Below are positions 35,054 to 44,182 of a DNA stretch of 64,000 nt, in pieces. The stretch spans positions 1 through 64,000 of the forward strand of contig NZ_PEND01000003.1 in NCBI RefSeq assembly GCF_002844195.1. Reading direction: 5' to 3'. The position numbers were made by a program, and so were the translations under genes. Every line of letters begins with the position of its first letter. Position 1 is the first letter of the stretch. Below the pieces are notes generated by a model that saw nothing but the letters and a program-made list of their open reading frames with translations, was not told the origin of the DNA and ran no database searches. This DNA is from Halegenticoccus soli. GTDB lineage: Archaea > Halobacteriota > Halobacteria > Halobacteriales > Haloferacaceae.

Positions 35054-36490
35054 TCACTCGGGGTACCGGTCGTGCCAGGGACGCTGCCGCTCGAAGGCGG
35101 CGCTCGCCGCGAGAACGTCATCGTCGGCGTGGCGTCGGCCCGCGATCTGCATCCCGATCGGGAGACCGTCGACGAATCCGGCGGGGATCGATGCGGCGGG
35201 GTGGCCGGTGAAGTTGTACGGCTGCGTGAGCACCCACCCGCGGAGGGGTTCGACGTCGACGCCGTCTATCTCCTGCGGTTCTTCACCGTGGGGGAACGCC
35301 GCGGTTCCCAGCGTCGCCGTTACCAGTAAGTCGTACTCTTCGAGGAGGTCCTGCAGGCCGTCGAAGACGTGCGTCCGGACTACGTCGGCGCGATTCAACT
35401 CCCGCGTGGTCGGCTCCTCGGCGTCGATGATGAGATCGACCAGGTAGGGCCGCAAGCGGTCGCGGTCCTCGCCGCGGGGGTCGAAGCCCTGCCCTTCGAG
35501 GTTGTCGAACAGCGCCTGCCAGCGGACGGTGGCCATCGTGTAGAAGGCGTCCAGTATCTCCTGTCGCTCGTGGCTGAGTTCGGGACCCACCTCATCGACA
35601 GTCGCACCGGCTCGCTCGAACGCCGTGACGGCCTCGTCGAGCACCTCCCGTACTGCGGGTTCGATGGGATACGTGCCCATGTCGGGGCTGTAGGCTATCT
35701 TCACGCCGTCGATGGGGCGATCGACGGCGGCGCGGTAGTCTCTCTGAGCGGGGACGGAAAACGGATCCCGCGGGTGGACACCCGCCATCACGTCCAGCGA
35801 AATAGCCGCGTCCTCGACGGTTCGAGCCATCGGCCCGACGTGCGAAAACGGCGTGTGACTCGCAAAGGCGTCGGGTCGCCCGACGTTCGGTACCAGCCCG
35901 TACGTCGGCTTGAGCCCGTAGACGCCACAGAGACTGGCCGGAATGCGAATCGATCCGCCCGCGTCGGAGCCCGGCGCGAGAGGGACCAGCGAGTCCCCGA
36001 GCGCGGCGGCCGCGCCGCCCGAGGACCCGCCGGCGACGCGCTCGGGATCGAACGGCGTCCCCGTCGGCCCGACGATCCTGTTGTTCGTGGTCGTCCCCAG
36101 GCCGAACTCCGGCGTGTTGGTCTTGCCGACCACGATCGCACCGGCGTCTTTCAAACGCGAAACAAACGGCGAGTCGGACTCGGCGACGCGATCTTCGAAG
36201 AGCACCGACCCCGACGTGGTACGGACTCCCTCGACGTCATCGAGATCCTTGATAGCGACGGGAACGCCGTGGAGCGGCCCGAGCGGTTCACCGTCTCGCA
36301 CGGCCCGTTCGGCATCCCTGGCCATTTCGTGGGCGAGCTCGTCGGTGATGGTGACGAAGGCGTTCGTCCCATCGTTGCGTTCGTGGATGCGATCGAGATG
36401 CGCCTCGACGACCTCGACGGGGGAGCGCTCGCCGTCTCTGATTCGCCTCGCGATACCTGCAGCGGACAGGCGTGTGGGGTTCTCTGTCAC
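35054..36490 (-). CDS. Amidase signature family hydrolase
   Basis: A 478-residue amidase with the Ser-cisSer-Lys triad: Lys81 (VAIKDLDD), Ser156-Ser157 (AGGSSGGA) and nucleophile Ser180 (GSDAGGSIRIPA). The C-terminal FTGHPAASIPAGFVDGLPIG is typical. The frame is open far upstream to 36724, but GTG 36490 follows TCTTTTTACTT by about 25 bases and begins at the family N-terminus (TENPTRLSAAGIARRI), so it is chosen. It is GatA-like in fold, but a lone hydrolase with no GatB or GatC nearby, and so probably acts on small amides. It shares only the core with the second amidase at 61508-62983. Confidence 0.9.
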   Translation of the reverse strand: MTENPTRLSAAGIARRIRDGERSPVEVVEAHLDRIHERNDGTNAFVTITDELAHEMARDAERAVRDGEPLGPLHGVPVAIKDLDDVEGVRTTSGSVLFEDRVAESDSPFVSRLKDAGAIVVGKTNTPEFGLGTTTNNRIVGPTGTPFDPERVAGGSSGGAAAALGDSLVPLAPGSDAGGSIRIPASLCGVYGLKPTYGLVPNVGRPDAFASHTPFSHVGPMARTVEDAAISLDVMAGVHPRDPFSVPAQRDYRAAVDRPIDGVKIAYSPDMGTYPIEPAVREVLDEAVTAFERAGATVDEVGPELSHERQEILDAFYTMATVRWQALFDNLEGQGFDPRGEDRDRLRPYLVDLIIDAEEPTTRELNRADVVRTHVFDGLQDLLEEYDLLVTATLGTAAFPHGEEPQEIDGVDVEPLRGWVLTQPYNFTGHPAASIPAGFVDGLPIGMQIAGRRHADDDVLAASAAFERQRPWHDRYPE

Positions 36491-37450
36491 AGTCGAAAAC
36501 GACCTGAGGGAAGTAAAAAGATAGGTGCCGCGGAGATCTAGGAGGAGAGCGGCGTTGTTCTCGGAGTGGTCGGTTACGGTTGCGGCGCCTCGAAGCCCGA
36601 GAGTAGCCATCCGTGTGTCAACCCCTGCGCGATTCGAGCTCTGAGCCGCCTCGAACGTTTGTCCACGTCGAACGTGCCTTTTCCCGTGGAAGGACCCCGT
36701 AAAGCCGGTGAAACTAGGCGTCAAACCGCACGTTGCCGCTTCGTTCCGACGAATACGCCATCAGCGAGGACCCGGGTCACGTGACTCGAAGCCGTCCGAG
36801 CCGAGGGCTTTGTGAGCCTCTAACACGCAGATGCGGTCTGCCACGAGGATGTACATCGATATCGAACGGCGCCTTACAACCGTATAGTTGTCATCAGTTC
36901 TCCTCAGTAGGGAAGAGACGTTCAGTCGTCGCGAACTGCCGTTCGCGACCAACCGACCGCAGTCTACGAGTTATGAGCCTGATCGAGCGTCTCGTGAGAA
37001 AGTGGCTGAAACCGAATAGCCGTGTTCTCGGAGGATTACGACCGTGATCGCACCGTGTTCCTTGTTCACTATCGTCGGACCACTAACTGTAAATCGGCTA
37101 CGGATTGTTCGAGCTAGAGAGCGGGCATTATCGTACGCTTAGACGATTAAGAGATTTTCAGTGTTACGTAATTCCGGAAAATGATCCGAATCATCCACCA
37201 CATCCCTCATTCGTTCATGACGAGACTCTCTGTCGCACGTTCAGTCCAATGGAATCATGATCTACGACGCGTACTCATCAAACTCGACGATACGAGGATC
37301 GGCGTACTGTTCGCGGACACGGGAGGCAAGCGATCCGTCCGAAGGGCGCAGTAACGGTATAGCGTTGCCCTTCGAGTAACGTCCGTTTTTCGAATTGAAG
37401 TTGAGCGCGGATGACCCTTCCACCCGGCGGATCTCCGCTCTCGTCGAACG
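36491..37450. other. Long non-coding stretch (about 960 bases)
   Basis: No frame here looks like a real protein; the longest (36733-37047 plus, 36761-36952 minus) have no domain or promoter logic. The stretch is lower in GC than its neighbours, especially 37071-37260. It contains the amidase promoter at the left, a strong hairpin at 36928-36949, and scattered AT-rich blocks. It may be remains of a deleted or inserted element. Confidence 0.5.
36928..36949. repeat. Perfect nine-base hairpin
   Basis: GTCGCGAAC-TGCC-GTTCGCGAC forms a perfect stem of nine with a four-base loop. It lies in gene-free DNA, not at a gene end, and no T-run follows. It could be an IS or MITE subterminal hairpin, or a protein-binding site. 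Confidence 0.7.
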
Positions 37451-38830
37451 CTAGGCGCTCCAATCGGGACGTTCCCGGTGGATATACTCGCCGTAACCCG
37501 GGTCGGTGACGATCTCCCCCTCGTCGGCGACGAGTTGACCGCGGACGAACGTCTTCCTCACCCGGCCAGTGACTTCCCGCCCCTCGTAGATTGAGAAGTC
37601 GGCGTTCGACGCGTTGTCTTCGGCGGTGATGGTGTACCTCTCATCGGGGTCGAACAGGACGATGTCGGCGTCGGTACCGGGGTCGAGAGTGCCCTTGTTC
37701 GGCATGCCGAAGATGTGCGCCGGATTTCGACTCATGACGCGGACGAGGAAGGGATACGAGAACCCTCGTTCGTTCACCGCCTCGTCGTGGAACACCGGCA
37801 ACGACACCTGTAGCGCGTTCGCGCCGAACGTGGAGTCCCACCAGTTTTCTACCTCCTTCGACTCGCGCTTGTAGCCGCAGTGATCCGTCGACACAACGTC
37901 GAGCGTGCCGTCCGACAGATGCGTGAACATCGCCTCAATATCGTCCTGGGTCCGAATAGGTGGCGCTATCATGGGGAGGTTCCCGAGTTCCTCGAACACT
38001 TCGTCCGTAAGCGTCGTATAGTGGGTACACGTCTCGGCGCGGATCTTCGATCCGTCCTCGCGGAAGCGCTTTATCACTGCCGCCGCCTTCCGGCACGACG
38101 TGTGGATGCCGTAGTACTTCGCCCCCGTCTGCTGAGCCATCCGAATGGCGTCGTCGGCCGCCATCGCCTCGGCGTAGTCCGGGCGAGACTGTGGGTAGTC
38201 CGTCGGATCACCTCGGCCCTCCCGCTTGAATCGCTCGGTGAGCATGTCGGTGATCGAAGAGTCTTCCGTGTGGTAGACGCCGACTGCGTCGAGTTCGGCT
38301 ATCTCCTCCATCACCTGGTGCATAAACCCGTTCGAAAGCCCGTGTTCGTAGGCTGTGAACATCTTGAACGAGGGGACGCCCGCCTTGATCGCGTCAGAAA
38401 GCTCGTCCAGGACCGCGGGATCCTCCCGGGTGATGGCCCCGTGGAAGCTGTAATCGACGTGAGCGTCCTCGGCCTTGTTTCGTTTACGTTCGATCCCTTC
38501 CATCAGCGTCCCTTCCTCCGAGAAGATCGAAAGGTCGCCTTCCCACGCTTGCCACGCGAAGTCGATGTACGAGGTTACGCCCCCGAGCGCCGCCGCCGCC
38601 GAGGCCGTCTCGTGCGTATCGATGGAGAACATGTCGTCGATGTGGACGTGCGGGTCGATGACGCCGGGCATAACCAGGAGTCCCGACGCGTCAATGCGCT
38701 CTTCGGCGTCGGGCATTGACGATGGCGTGCCGACGCCGACTATCTTCCCGTCGTCGATGGCAAGGTCGGCCTCGAAGATGTTTGTCTCCGTCACTATCGT
38801 CCCATTCACGATGATGGTATCGATTAGCAC
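37451..38830 (-). CDS. Dihydropyrimidinase/hydantoinase (cyclic amidase)
   Basis: A 459-residue metal-dependent cyclic amidase. His61 and His63 (DPHVHID), the carbamylated Lys156 (PSFKMFTAY), His187 (VYHTED), His243 (GIHTSC) and Asp316 (STDHCGY) form the two-zinc site. The C-terminal composite strand (GRVRKTFVRGQLVADEG) is present. The GTG start at 38830 is 28 bases after TTTTTACTTAATC. Family members open dihydrouracil, hydantoin or allantoin rings. With an N-carbamoyl hydrolase and an NCS1 permease nearby, hydantoins or dihydropyrimidines are the likely substrates. It is separated by 112 bases from the next minus-strand gene and has its own promoter. Confidence 0.92.
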   Translation of the reverse strand: MLIDTIIVNGTIVTETNIFEADLAIDDGKIVGVGTPSSMPDAEERIDASGLLVMPGVIDPHVHIDDMFSIDTHETASAAAALGGVTSYIDFAWQAWEGDLSIFSEEGTLMEGIERKRNKAEDAHVDYSFHGAITREDPAVLDELSDAIKAGVPSFKMFTAYEHGLSNGFMHQVMEEIAELDAVGVYHTEDSSITDMLTERFKREGRGDPTDYPQSRPDYAEAMAADDAIRMAQQTGAKYYGIHTSCRKAAAVIKRFREDGSKIRAETCTHYTTLTDEVFEELGNLPMIAPPIRTQDDIEAMFTHLSDGTLDVVSTDHCGYKRESKEVENWWDSTFGANALQVSLPVFHDEAVNERGFSYPFLVRVMSRNPAHIFGMPNKGTLDPGTDADIVLFDPDERYTITAEDNASNADFSIYEGREVTGRVRKTFVRGQLVADEGEIVTDPGYGEYIHRERPDWSA

Positions 38831-38942
38831 GATTCTACGGAGAACCCCGATTAAGTAAAAAGTTCACCATATGATGGGAAGTCTAACATGTATTCCACTA
38901 CGAGGGAGTTCTGCTGGAGGACGTTCGAAGATGAGTCGACGG

Positions 38943-39992
38943 CTACGTCTCGGCTTTGGCCTCGGCCAGCGCGTCGATGACGTCCTCCATGTTGTCCGTC
39001 AGTGGATAGACCACCGGTTCGGTACAGCCGGCCGCACAGTAATCCCGGATGCGTTCGATCACGTCATCGCGGGTCCCCGCTGCGACGATATTAGTGACGA
39101 CGTCGTCGCTGACGTACTCGGAAGCCCGTTTGATGTCGGCGGCGGTGGCCGGCCAACCGCCCAGCTCCGCCTTGACCTTCTCGGCCCGTTCGTCGTCGAT
39201 GCCGCACGCCTTCGTGATGTGCGGTTGCTGGCCGATATACTGCGTGGCGAGGTTGCGCGCTTGGTCGATGGCATAGTCGACATCCTCGTCCATCGATACT
39301 GCGATGAGCTGTGGCCGGTCGACGTCTTCCAAAGATCCGTCCTGCTTCTCGACTCCCTCTTTCAGTTTCTCCAGTCCTTTGAGGTTGTGCTCGGGAGGGA
39401 TAAGATAGTTCATGAATATCCCCCCGGCGATACCGTTTCCAACGAGTTCGCCAGTGAGTTTGTGCATCGTCTCGCCGGTCGCACCGACGTATATTGGTAC
39501 GTCACGCGGTTCGGCGTTGGAGCGGACGAGATCCAGTTCGATGTCCTCGACACGGAGCGTGTCACCCTCATAGGTAACGTTCTCGAGGTCGAGCAGGCGC
39601 TTAGTCACGGTGCAGTACTCCCACATCCGTCGAAGTGGCCGCTCACGATCAATACCGACTTTCGAAGCCAGCGGATCCCACCACGCGCCGATACCGAGTT
39701 TCATCCGCCCTCCCGAAAGCTCGTGGAGCGTCGAGAACGTCTGGGCCATCAGCGCCACGTTTCGCGTGTAACAGTTCGTAACGCCCGGGGCGATATCTAT
39801 CTCGTCGGTCACCTGCGTGTACGCGCCCATCAGGGTCATGGCGTCCCGGACCAGTCGAGACTCGCCCTGCCACACCGAGTCGAGACCCGTCTCTTCCGCG
39901 TACTGGGCGGATCTCACCTCGTCTTCGACGTGCGATCTCTCCCAGTTCCAGATACCGGCGCGCGTGAACTCACGGTCGAAATTGGCGTTCAC
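38943..39992 (-). CDS. LLM-class F420/flavin-dependent oxidoreductase (methylene-H4MPT reductase-like)
   Basis: A 349-residue TIM-barrel oxidoreductase of the luciferase-like superfamily. It begins REFTRAGIWNWERSHVEDEV, then GLDSVWQGESRLVRDAMTLM, GVTNCYTRNVALMAQTFSTL and GGRMKLGIGAWW, which match the F420-dependent Mer-like branch. Later PIYVGATGETMHKLTGELVG is the cofactor-side loop. Haloarchaea make F420, so a hydride transfer from F420H2 is likely. The GTG start at 39992 lies 6 bases after the carbamoyl hydrolase stop, so the two are in one operon. An enzyme of this class is not part of textbook hydantoin or pyrimidine reduction; its step here is open. Confidence 0.88.
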   Translation of the reverse strand: MNANFDREFTRAGIWNWERSHVEDEVRSAQYAEETGLDSVWQGESRLVRDAMTLMGAYTQVTDEIDIAPGVTNCYTRNVALMAQTFSTLHELSGGRMKLGIGAWWDPLASKVGIDRERPLRRMWEYCTVTKRLLDLENVTYEGDTLRVEDIELDLVRSNAEPRDVPIYVGATGETMHKLTGELVGNGIAGGIFMNYLIPPEHNLKGLEKLKEGVEKQDGSLEDVDRPQLIAVSMDEDVDYAIDQARNLATQYIGQQPHITKACGIDDERAEKVKAELGGWPATAADIKRASEYVSDDVVTNIVAAGTRDDVIERIRDYCAAGCTEPVVYPLTDNMEDVIDALAEAKAET

Positions 39993-39998
39993 GAGTTA

Positions 39999-41231
39999 TC
40001 ACTCCGTTGTGAGTTTGAAGGCTGCGTTCGCAAGCGTATTCGCCGCAGCGTAGCAGTCCGACCAGCTCGTGTACTCATCCTCTGTGTGACTCTTTCCGTT
40101 CTCCGAGACGGAGAACACCATCCCGGTGTCCATCACCTTGTGCGTGTGCGTTGCGTCGTGACCGGCACCACTGAAGATCCGCATACCATCGTAGCTGAGC
40201 TGCTCCGCAGCGCGCGCTACGGCGTCAACGCATCTATCCGCGAAGTGAACGGGATCGACCCACATACGGTCTTCGTAGTCCCAGTCGACCCCCTCGCGCT
40301 CGGCGGCCCACTCTGCCTCTGCGAGGACTTGGGCCCGCGCCTCCTCGATCACGTCGGCGTCAGGATCACGAAAGCCCCAAGTAAACGTCACCTGTTCAGG
40401 GATGGTGTTGATAGAATTGGGCTGAGAATCGATATAGCCGGTAGTTCCGACTGTGCGTTCACCCAGGGTGCTCGGAATCCGTCGGATCTGGGTGATGACG
40501 TCGGCGGCTGCCACGAGTGCGTCACTCCGGTAGTGCATCGGGGTCGGACCGGAGTGGTCGGCTTCGCCGTGGAAGGTGATCGCCCCCCACGTGAACCCCA
40601 CGATACCCGTGACGATACCCACGTCTGCGTCGTTCTCCTCCAGGTACGGGCCCTGTTCGACGTGGAGTTCGAGATACGAGTCGTACTCTCTTTGCGGTTC
40701 CGCAGGCGTCTCGCCCTTGTAGTCGATCCGCTCGAGCTCCTCCTCGAAGACGTCCCCGCTCGCGTCCGTCTTAGCGTACTCCTTTTCGATGTCGTGTTCG
40801 CCTGCCCACACGCCGGACCCCTGCATGGCAGGCTGAAACCGAGAGCCCTCCTCGTTCGTCCAGTTGACGATCTCGATCGGACGTTCCGTCTCGATACTCT
40901 CGTCGTTTAGCGTTCGGACCAGTTCGAGCGCCGCGACGACGCCCATCGCACCATCGTAGATCCCGCCGTAGGGTTGGGAATCCAAGTGCGAGCCTACGAG
41001 GACGGTGCCGGCGTCGGGATCGGTTCCCTCCCTGTACCCGAACATGTTGCCGAACTCGTCTACGGTGATCTCGAGCCCTTCGTTCTTCATCTGGGTCGCG
41101 AACCAGTCACGGATCTGCTTGTCTTCGTCAGAGAGGGCAAGTCGGTGTAGGCCGCCACCATCCGTGCCCCCGATTTCCGCTTGCTCTTTCATCGTGTCGA
41201 CGAACCGTTCTCTGTCTACCTCGACCAGCAT
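39999..41231 (-). CDS. N-carbamoyl amino acid hydrolase/beta-ureidopropionase type (M20, HyuC/AmaB)
   Basis: A 410-residue di-metal amidohydrolase that removes carbamoyl groups from ring-opened hydantoins or ureidopropionate. His82 (GSHLDSQPYGG), bridging Asp93 (YDGAMGV), Glu127-Glu128 (WTNEEGSRF) and the His of LELHVEQGP are clear, as are GAGHDA and the C-terminal SHTEDEYTSW. Length and motifs are normal. ATG 41231 is about 25 bases after TTTTAGTATTTTC. It leads the operon with the LLM enzyme. The product would be an amino acid (alpha, or beta-alanine) plus ammonia and carbon dioxide. Confidence 0.92.
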   Translation of the reverse strand: MLVEVDRERFVDTMKEQAEIGGTDGGGLHRLALSDEDKQIRDWFATQMKNEGLEITVDEFGNMFGYREGTDPDAGTVLVGSHLDSQPYGGIYDGAMGVVAALELVRTLNDESIETERPIEIVNWTNEEGSRFQPAMQGSGVWAGEHDIEKEYAKTDASGDVFEEELERIDYKGETPAEPQREYDSYLELHVEQGPYLEENDADVGIVTGIVGFTWGAITFHGEADHSGPTPMHYRSDALVAAADVITQIRRIPSTLGERTVGTTGYIDSQPNSINTIPEQVTFTWGFRDPDADVIEEARAQVLAEAEWAAEREGVDWDYEDRMWVDPVHFADRCVDAVARAAEQLSYDGMRIFSGAGHDATHTHKVMDTGMVFSVSENGKSHTEDEYTSWSDCYAAANTLANAAFKLTTE

Positions 41232-41568
41232 AATCCACTACTTGTGAAGAAAATACTAAAAAACTTTCTTCCGTTGAAATCATATTCGAAGTACAATGAG
41301 AGCGAATGTATATTGTAGAACTGCCATCTGGTTCGACATGAGATACCGAGGTGGCCTTCGACCCTGCCGATCAGCAGCCAGAACCCCTCGTGCGTCGGCG
41401 ATGCGAGGTATACTATCGAGTACTCCGACGACCACTCTTCGTTGGACTCGTTTTTTCGGCACCCCTCCCTCTTAACCGAGTTTCCAACGTATTTATCCAA
41501 CCATCCAAAAGAATTAAGCAAGAGCCGATATATGTTGATTGTTGTCCCATGTCACGGAGGACAGAGGA
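41232..41568. promoter_or_regulatory. Divergent control region between hydrolase operon and permease
   Basis: Leftward: TTTTAGTATTTTC at 41252-41262 serves the hydrolase. Rightward: GATATATG at 41527-41534 is a TATA box for the permease, giving a short leader. A Shine-Dalgarno GGAGG at 41556-41560 lies 8 bases before ATG 41569, so unlike most genes here the permease uses a leadered message. The middle 250 bases hold no supported gene. Confidence 0.6.
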
Positions 41569-42930
41569 ATGAGTGATCGCACCAATCTCGAAGGTTTAGA
41601 ACCGATCTCAAAGGACGATCGGACGATGGGGCTCGTCCACTACATTCCGGTGTGGTGGTCGTCTCTCATCATCGTCCAGGCGTTCGCCGTCGCGTTCTTC
41701 GCGGTGTATCCACACGGGAACCTCAACCTCCTCCAAGCAGGAATCGCGATCGGAATCGGTTCTCTGATCGTGACTGCCGGATTCATCGCGAATGGTTTTC
41801 CCGGATATGAAAAGGGGATTCCGTTCGTGGTTCAAACACGGTCGGCGTTCGGAACCAAAGGCTCCGTCATCCCCAACTATCTGCGGATCATCCCGGCCAT
41901 TGGATGGCTCGGAATCGGAAACTGGATCGGAGCCCTCGCCCTTGAGAGCATCACCAGTACGCTTTGGGGATTCGGGAACGTCTGGGTGTACTTCGTACTG
42001 TTCCTCCTCCTTAATCTTCTGTTAGCCCTGAACGGGGTGACCTCGATAAAGTGGTTCGATTCCCTGGCCGCCGGCGTCCTCGCGATTCTGCTCGGGTACA
42101 CGATATACACGGTCCTGACCACGCAGACGATCCCGGCGGACGTGATCAACTATCCCGGATCGTGGGGGATGCAGTTTTTCGCCACCATCACCGCAACCGT
42201 CGGATTTGTCGTGACGGGCGCGCTAAATGCCTCCGATCTCAGTCGGCATCTGAAGAACCCGGGTAGCAGTCGAAATCAGGTGCTCGGTCATCTCCTCGGC
42301 ATCGCGCCGCCGATGTTGTTCATGTTGGTCGTCGGACTCGTGTTCGGCGTATCAACCGGAAATCCGAATCCGGTCGACGCGATCATGATCGTCGCCCCGA
42401 ACCCGCTCATGGGTAGTCTGATGCTCCTTTTCGTTCTCGGTGCCCAGATCTCGACCAATCTGACGTTGAACATTCTCCCCCCGACGCACGTGTTTCAGGA
42501 TTCTCTCGGACTGAGTTGGAAACAGGGCGTCGTTCTCACTAGCGCCCTCTCCGTCATCTCGTTTCCGTGGGTGCTATTCACGAGTGATATCTTCTATACC
42601 TTCATCAACACCTACGCGGCCTTTCTGGGCCCTGCACTTGGCGTACTTCTCGCTGACTACTGGATCATCCGGGACCGAGACACCGATATCGCCGCTCTCT
42701 ATCGGACGGATCGGGAGTCGAACTTCTGGTTCGTCAACGGGTACTCTGTCACAGCCATCTTCAGCGTCCTCGTGGGCGCCGCGGTGAGTCTCCCCTTCCT
42801 GAGCGTTTCGCTTTTGATCGGACTGCCGGTTGGGTTCGGCATTTACATCGCTCTCCGACGGGCGGATCTCGATGCGACCATCCGGTCGTACCTCTTGGAC
42901 GGGGACAAAACTGCCTCCGGTGCAGACTGA
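41569..42930 (+). CDS. NCS1 family nucleobase/hydantoin/allantoin permease
   Basis: A 453-residue membrane carrier with 12 predicted helices. The N-terminal PISKDDRTMGLVHYIPVWWS, GFPGYEKGIPFVVQTRSAFG, then LRIIPAIGWLGIGNWIGALA and GFVVTGALNASDLSRHLKNP follow the Mhp1/CodB pattern, including the substrate-binding Trp and Asn positions. ATG 41569 is fixed by the SD site before it. It faces away from the N-carbamoyl hydrolase operon and probably supplies its substrate. Hydantoin, uracil, cytosine and allantoin are all possible. The IclR gene lies 404 bases downstream. Confidence 0.9.
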   Translation: MSDRTNLEGLEPISKDDRTMGLVHYIPVWWSSLIIVQAFAVAFFAVYPHGNLNLLQAGIAIGIGSLIVTAGFIANGFPGYEKGIPFVVQTRSAFGTKGSVIPNYLRIIPAIGWLGIGNWIGALALESITSTLWGFGNVWVYFVLFLLLNLLLALNGVTSIKWFDSLAAGVLAILLGYTIYTVLTTQTIPADVINYPGSWGMQFFATITATVGFVVTGALNASDLSRHLKNPGSSRNQVLGHLLGIAPPMLFMLVVGLVFGVSTGNPNPVDAIMIVAPNPLMGSLMLLFVLGAQISTNLTLNILPPTHVFQDSLGLSWKQGVVLTSALSVISFPWVLFTSDIFYTFINTYAAFLGPALGVLLADYWIIRDRDTDIAALYRTDRESNFWFVNGYSVTAIFSVLVGAAVSLPFLSVSLLIGLPVGFGIYIALRRADLDATIRSYLLDGDKTASGAD

Positions 42931-43334
42931 GGTGGTATCTCCGGGTTCACTCGCCGAGATATCAATCCGCGCCCGTGGAATCGACTACCACTGCCACATC
43001 TGGCTTCAAGGATGTTCATCCGAGCAGAACGAGTAGCGGTCGATCCATCTGTTAGTCGATAACGGTTATAACGGTTACAAACGAGTCGAAAAGACTGTAC
43101 GTCGGTACGAAATGCCGTGGGATACGTTGAGTGTTACAAAGCCAGTATTGTTGTTTCAGCACAGAGTTGTTCGGCACCATTGAACGCCGAACTGTCACAT
43201 CTATATCCACTTTTGTGGAGGAGCACGAGGTACTGAGGCGTTTTCCGTGGCCCAACATTCATTTGAGTATATGTTCTCTGTTCATCAGAAATGAACAACT
43301 ATTTAGTTAAACGCTAACAATCCTCTCCTCAAAC
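42931..43334 (+). promoter_or_regulatory. IclR control region: tandem repeat, inverted repeat and TATA
   Basis: Two perfect tandem copies of TAACGGTTA occupy 43060-43077. An inverted repeat GTTCAT-5-ATGAAC lies at 43280-43296, immediately before the AT-rich CTATTTAGTTAAAC (43299-43312) that serves as TATA box for ATG 43335. The inverted repeat is well placed for auto-repression by the IclR protein. No gene is supported in this gap. Confidence 0.5.
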
Positions 43335-44096
43335 ATGAAGGATGAAACGACTGTGATCCAGGCGTCGATCACGACGCTTCGTGTCGCAGAGGCGCTCAAA
43401 CACCTCGAGGGTGCCAGAGTCACCGAACTCGCCGCGCACCTTGATCTGCCGAAAAGCACGATTCACTACCACCTCCAAACACTGATGAAGGCCGAGTTCA
43501 TCGTCGCTGACGGCGACGAGTACCGCATCGGTCTCCGCTTTCTCGACTTCGGCGAGTTCGTCCGGGACAGAGTCGAGTTGCTCGGGTCGGCCGAATCGGA
43601 ATTGCGGAAACTCGCCGAGGAAACGGGGGAGATCGCGAGTCTAATGGTCGAAGAGCACGGAAGGGGAGTCTACGTCGCGAGAGAGGAGAGCGAAAGCGCG
43701 GTGAGAACGAGTTTCCACACGGGCAAACGAGTTCTGCTCAGTCAGACGGCGGCGGGAAAAGCAATCCTCGCGTTCACCCCACACGAACGCGTCGAGGAGA
43801 TCCTCGACCGGCACGGCCTCGAGGGCAAGACCCGAAACACGATCACCGAGCGAAACTACCTCGTCGAGGTGCTCGACGAGATACGTGAGCGAGGGTACGC
43901 CTACGACGACGAAGAGTGGCACCGCGGCCTCCGTTGTGTCGCCGCACCGATCAGGGATATGGACGACCGAGCCGTCGGCGCCGTCAGCGTGGCCGCGCCC
44001 CTCAGCCGCACTCGTGGAGAGCGCTACAAGCGGGATCTCCCCGAGGCCGTTCTGAGCACCGCCAACGTCATCGAGCTGAACATGCAGTACTCGTAA
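43335..44096 (+). CDS. IclR family transcriptional regulator
   Basis: A 253-residue repressor/activator. The winged helix-turn-helix (about 10-65) contains VTELAAHLDLPKSTIHYHLQ and TLMKAEFIVADGDEYRIGLR. The IclR effector domain (about 80-250) contains GEIASLMVEEHGRGVYVARE, LLSQTAAGKAILAFTPHERV and RGLRCVAAPIRDMDDRAVGA followed by VSVAAPLSR. It is 86 bases before an isomerase-like gene and probably controls the sugar genes that follow, with an inverted repeat before its own promoter. Effector unknown. Confidence 0.93.
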   Translation: MKDETTVIQASITTLRVAEALKHLEGARVTELAAHLDLPKSTIHYHLQTLMKAEFIVADGDEYRIGLRFLDFGEFVRDRVELLGSAESELRKLAEETGEIASLMVEEHGRGVYVAREESESAVRTSFHTGKRVLLSQTAAGKAILAFTPHERVEEILDRHGLEGKTRNTITERNYLVEVLDEIRERGYAYDDEEWHRGLRCVAAPIRDMDDRAVGAVSVAAPLSRTRGERYKRDLPEAVLSTANVIELNMQYS

Positions 44097-44182
44097 CGAT
44101 GGCGCGACCACACGAATCCCACGCACGGACTGAGAGCGACGGCGCAAGATAGATTCTTAACCACGACCTGAGTACCCCCGTC

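Noticed and set aside
35369-36541. 390-residue plus-strand frame over the amidase
   Set aside because: It is a mirror frame of a well-supported amidase. Its composition is Arg/Val/Asp-rich as in other antisense frames.
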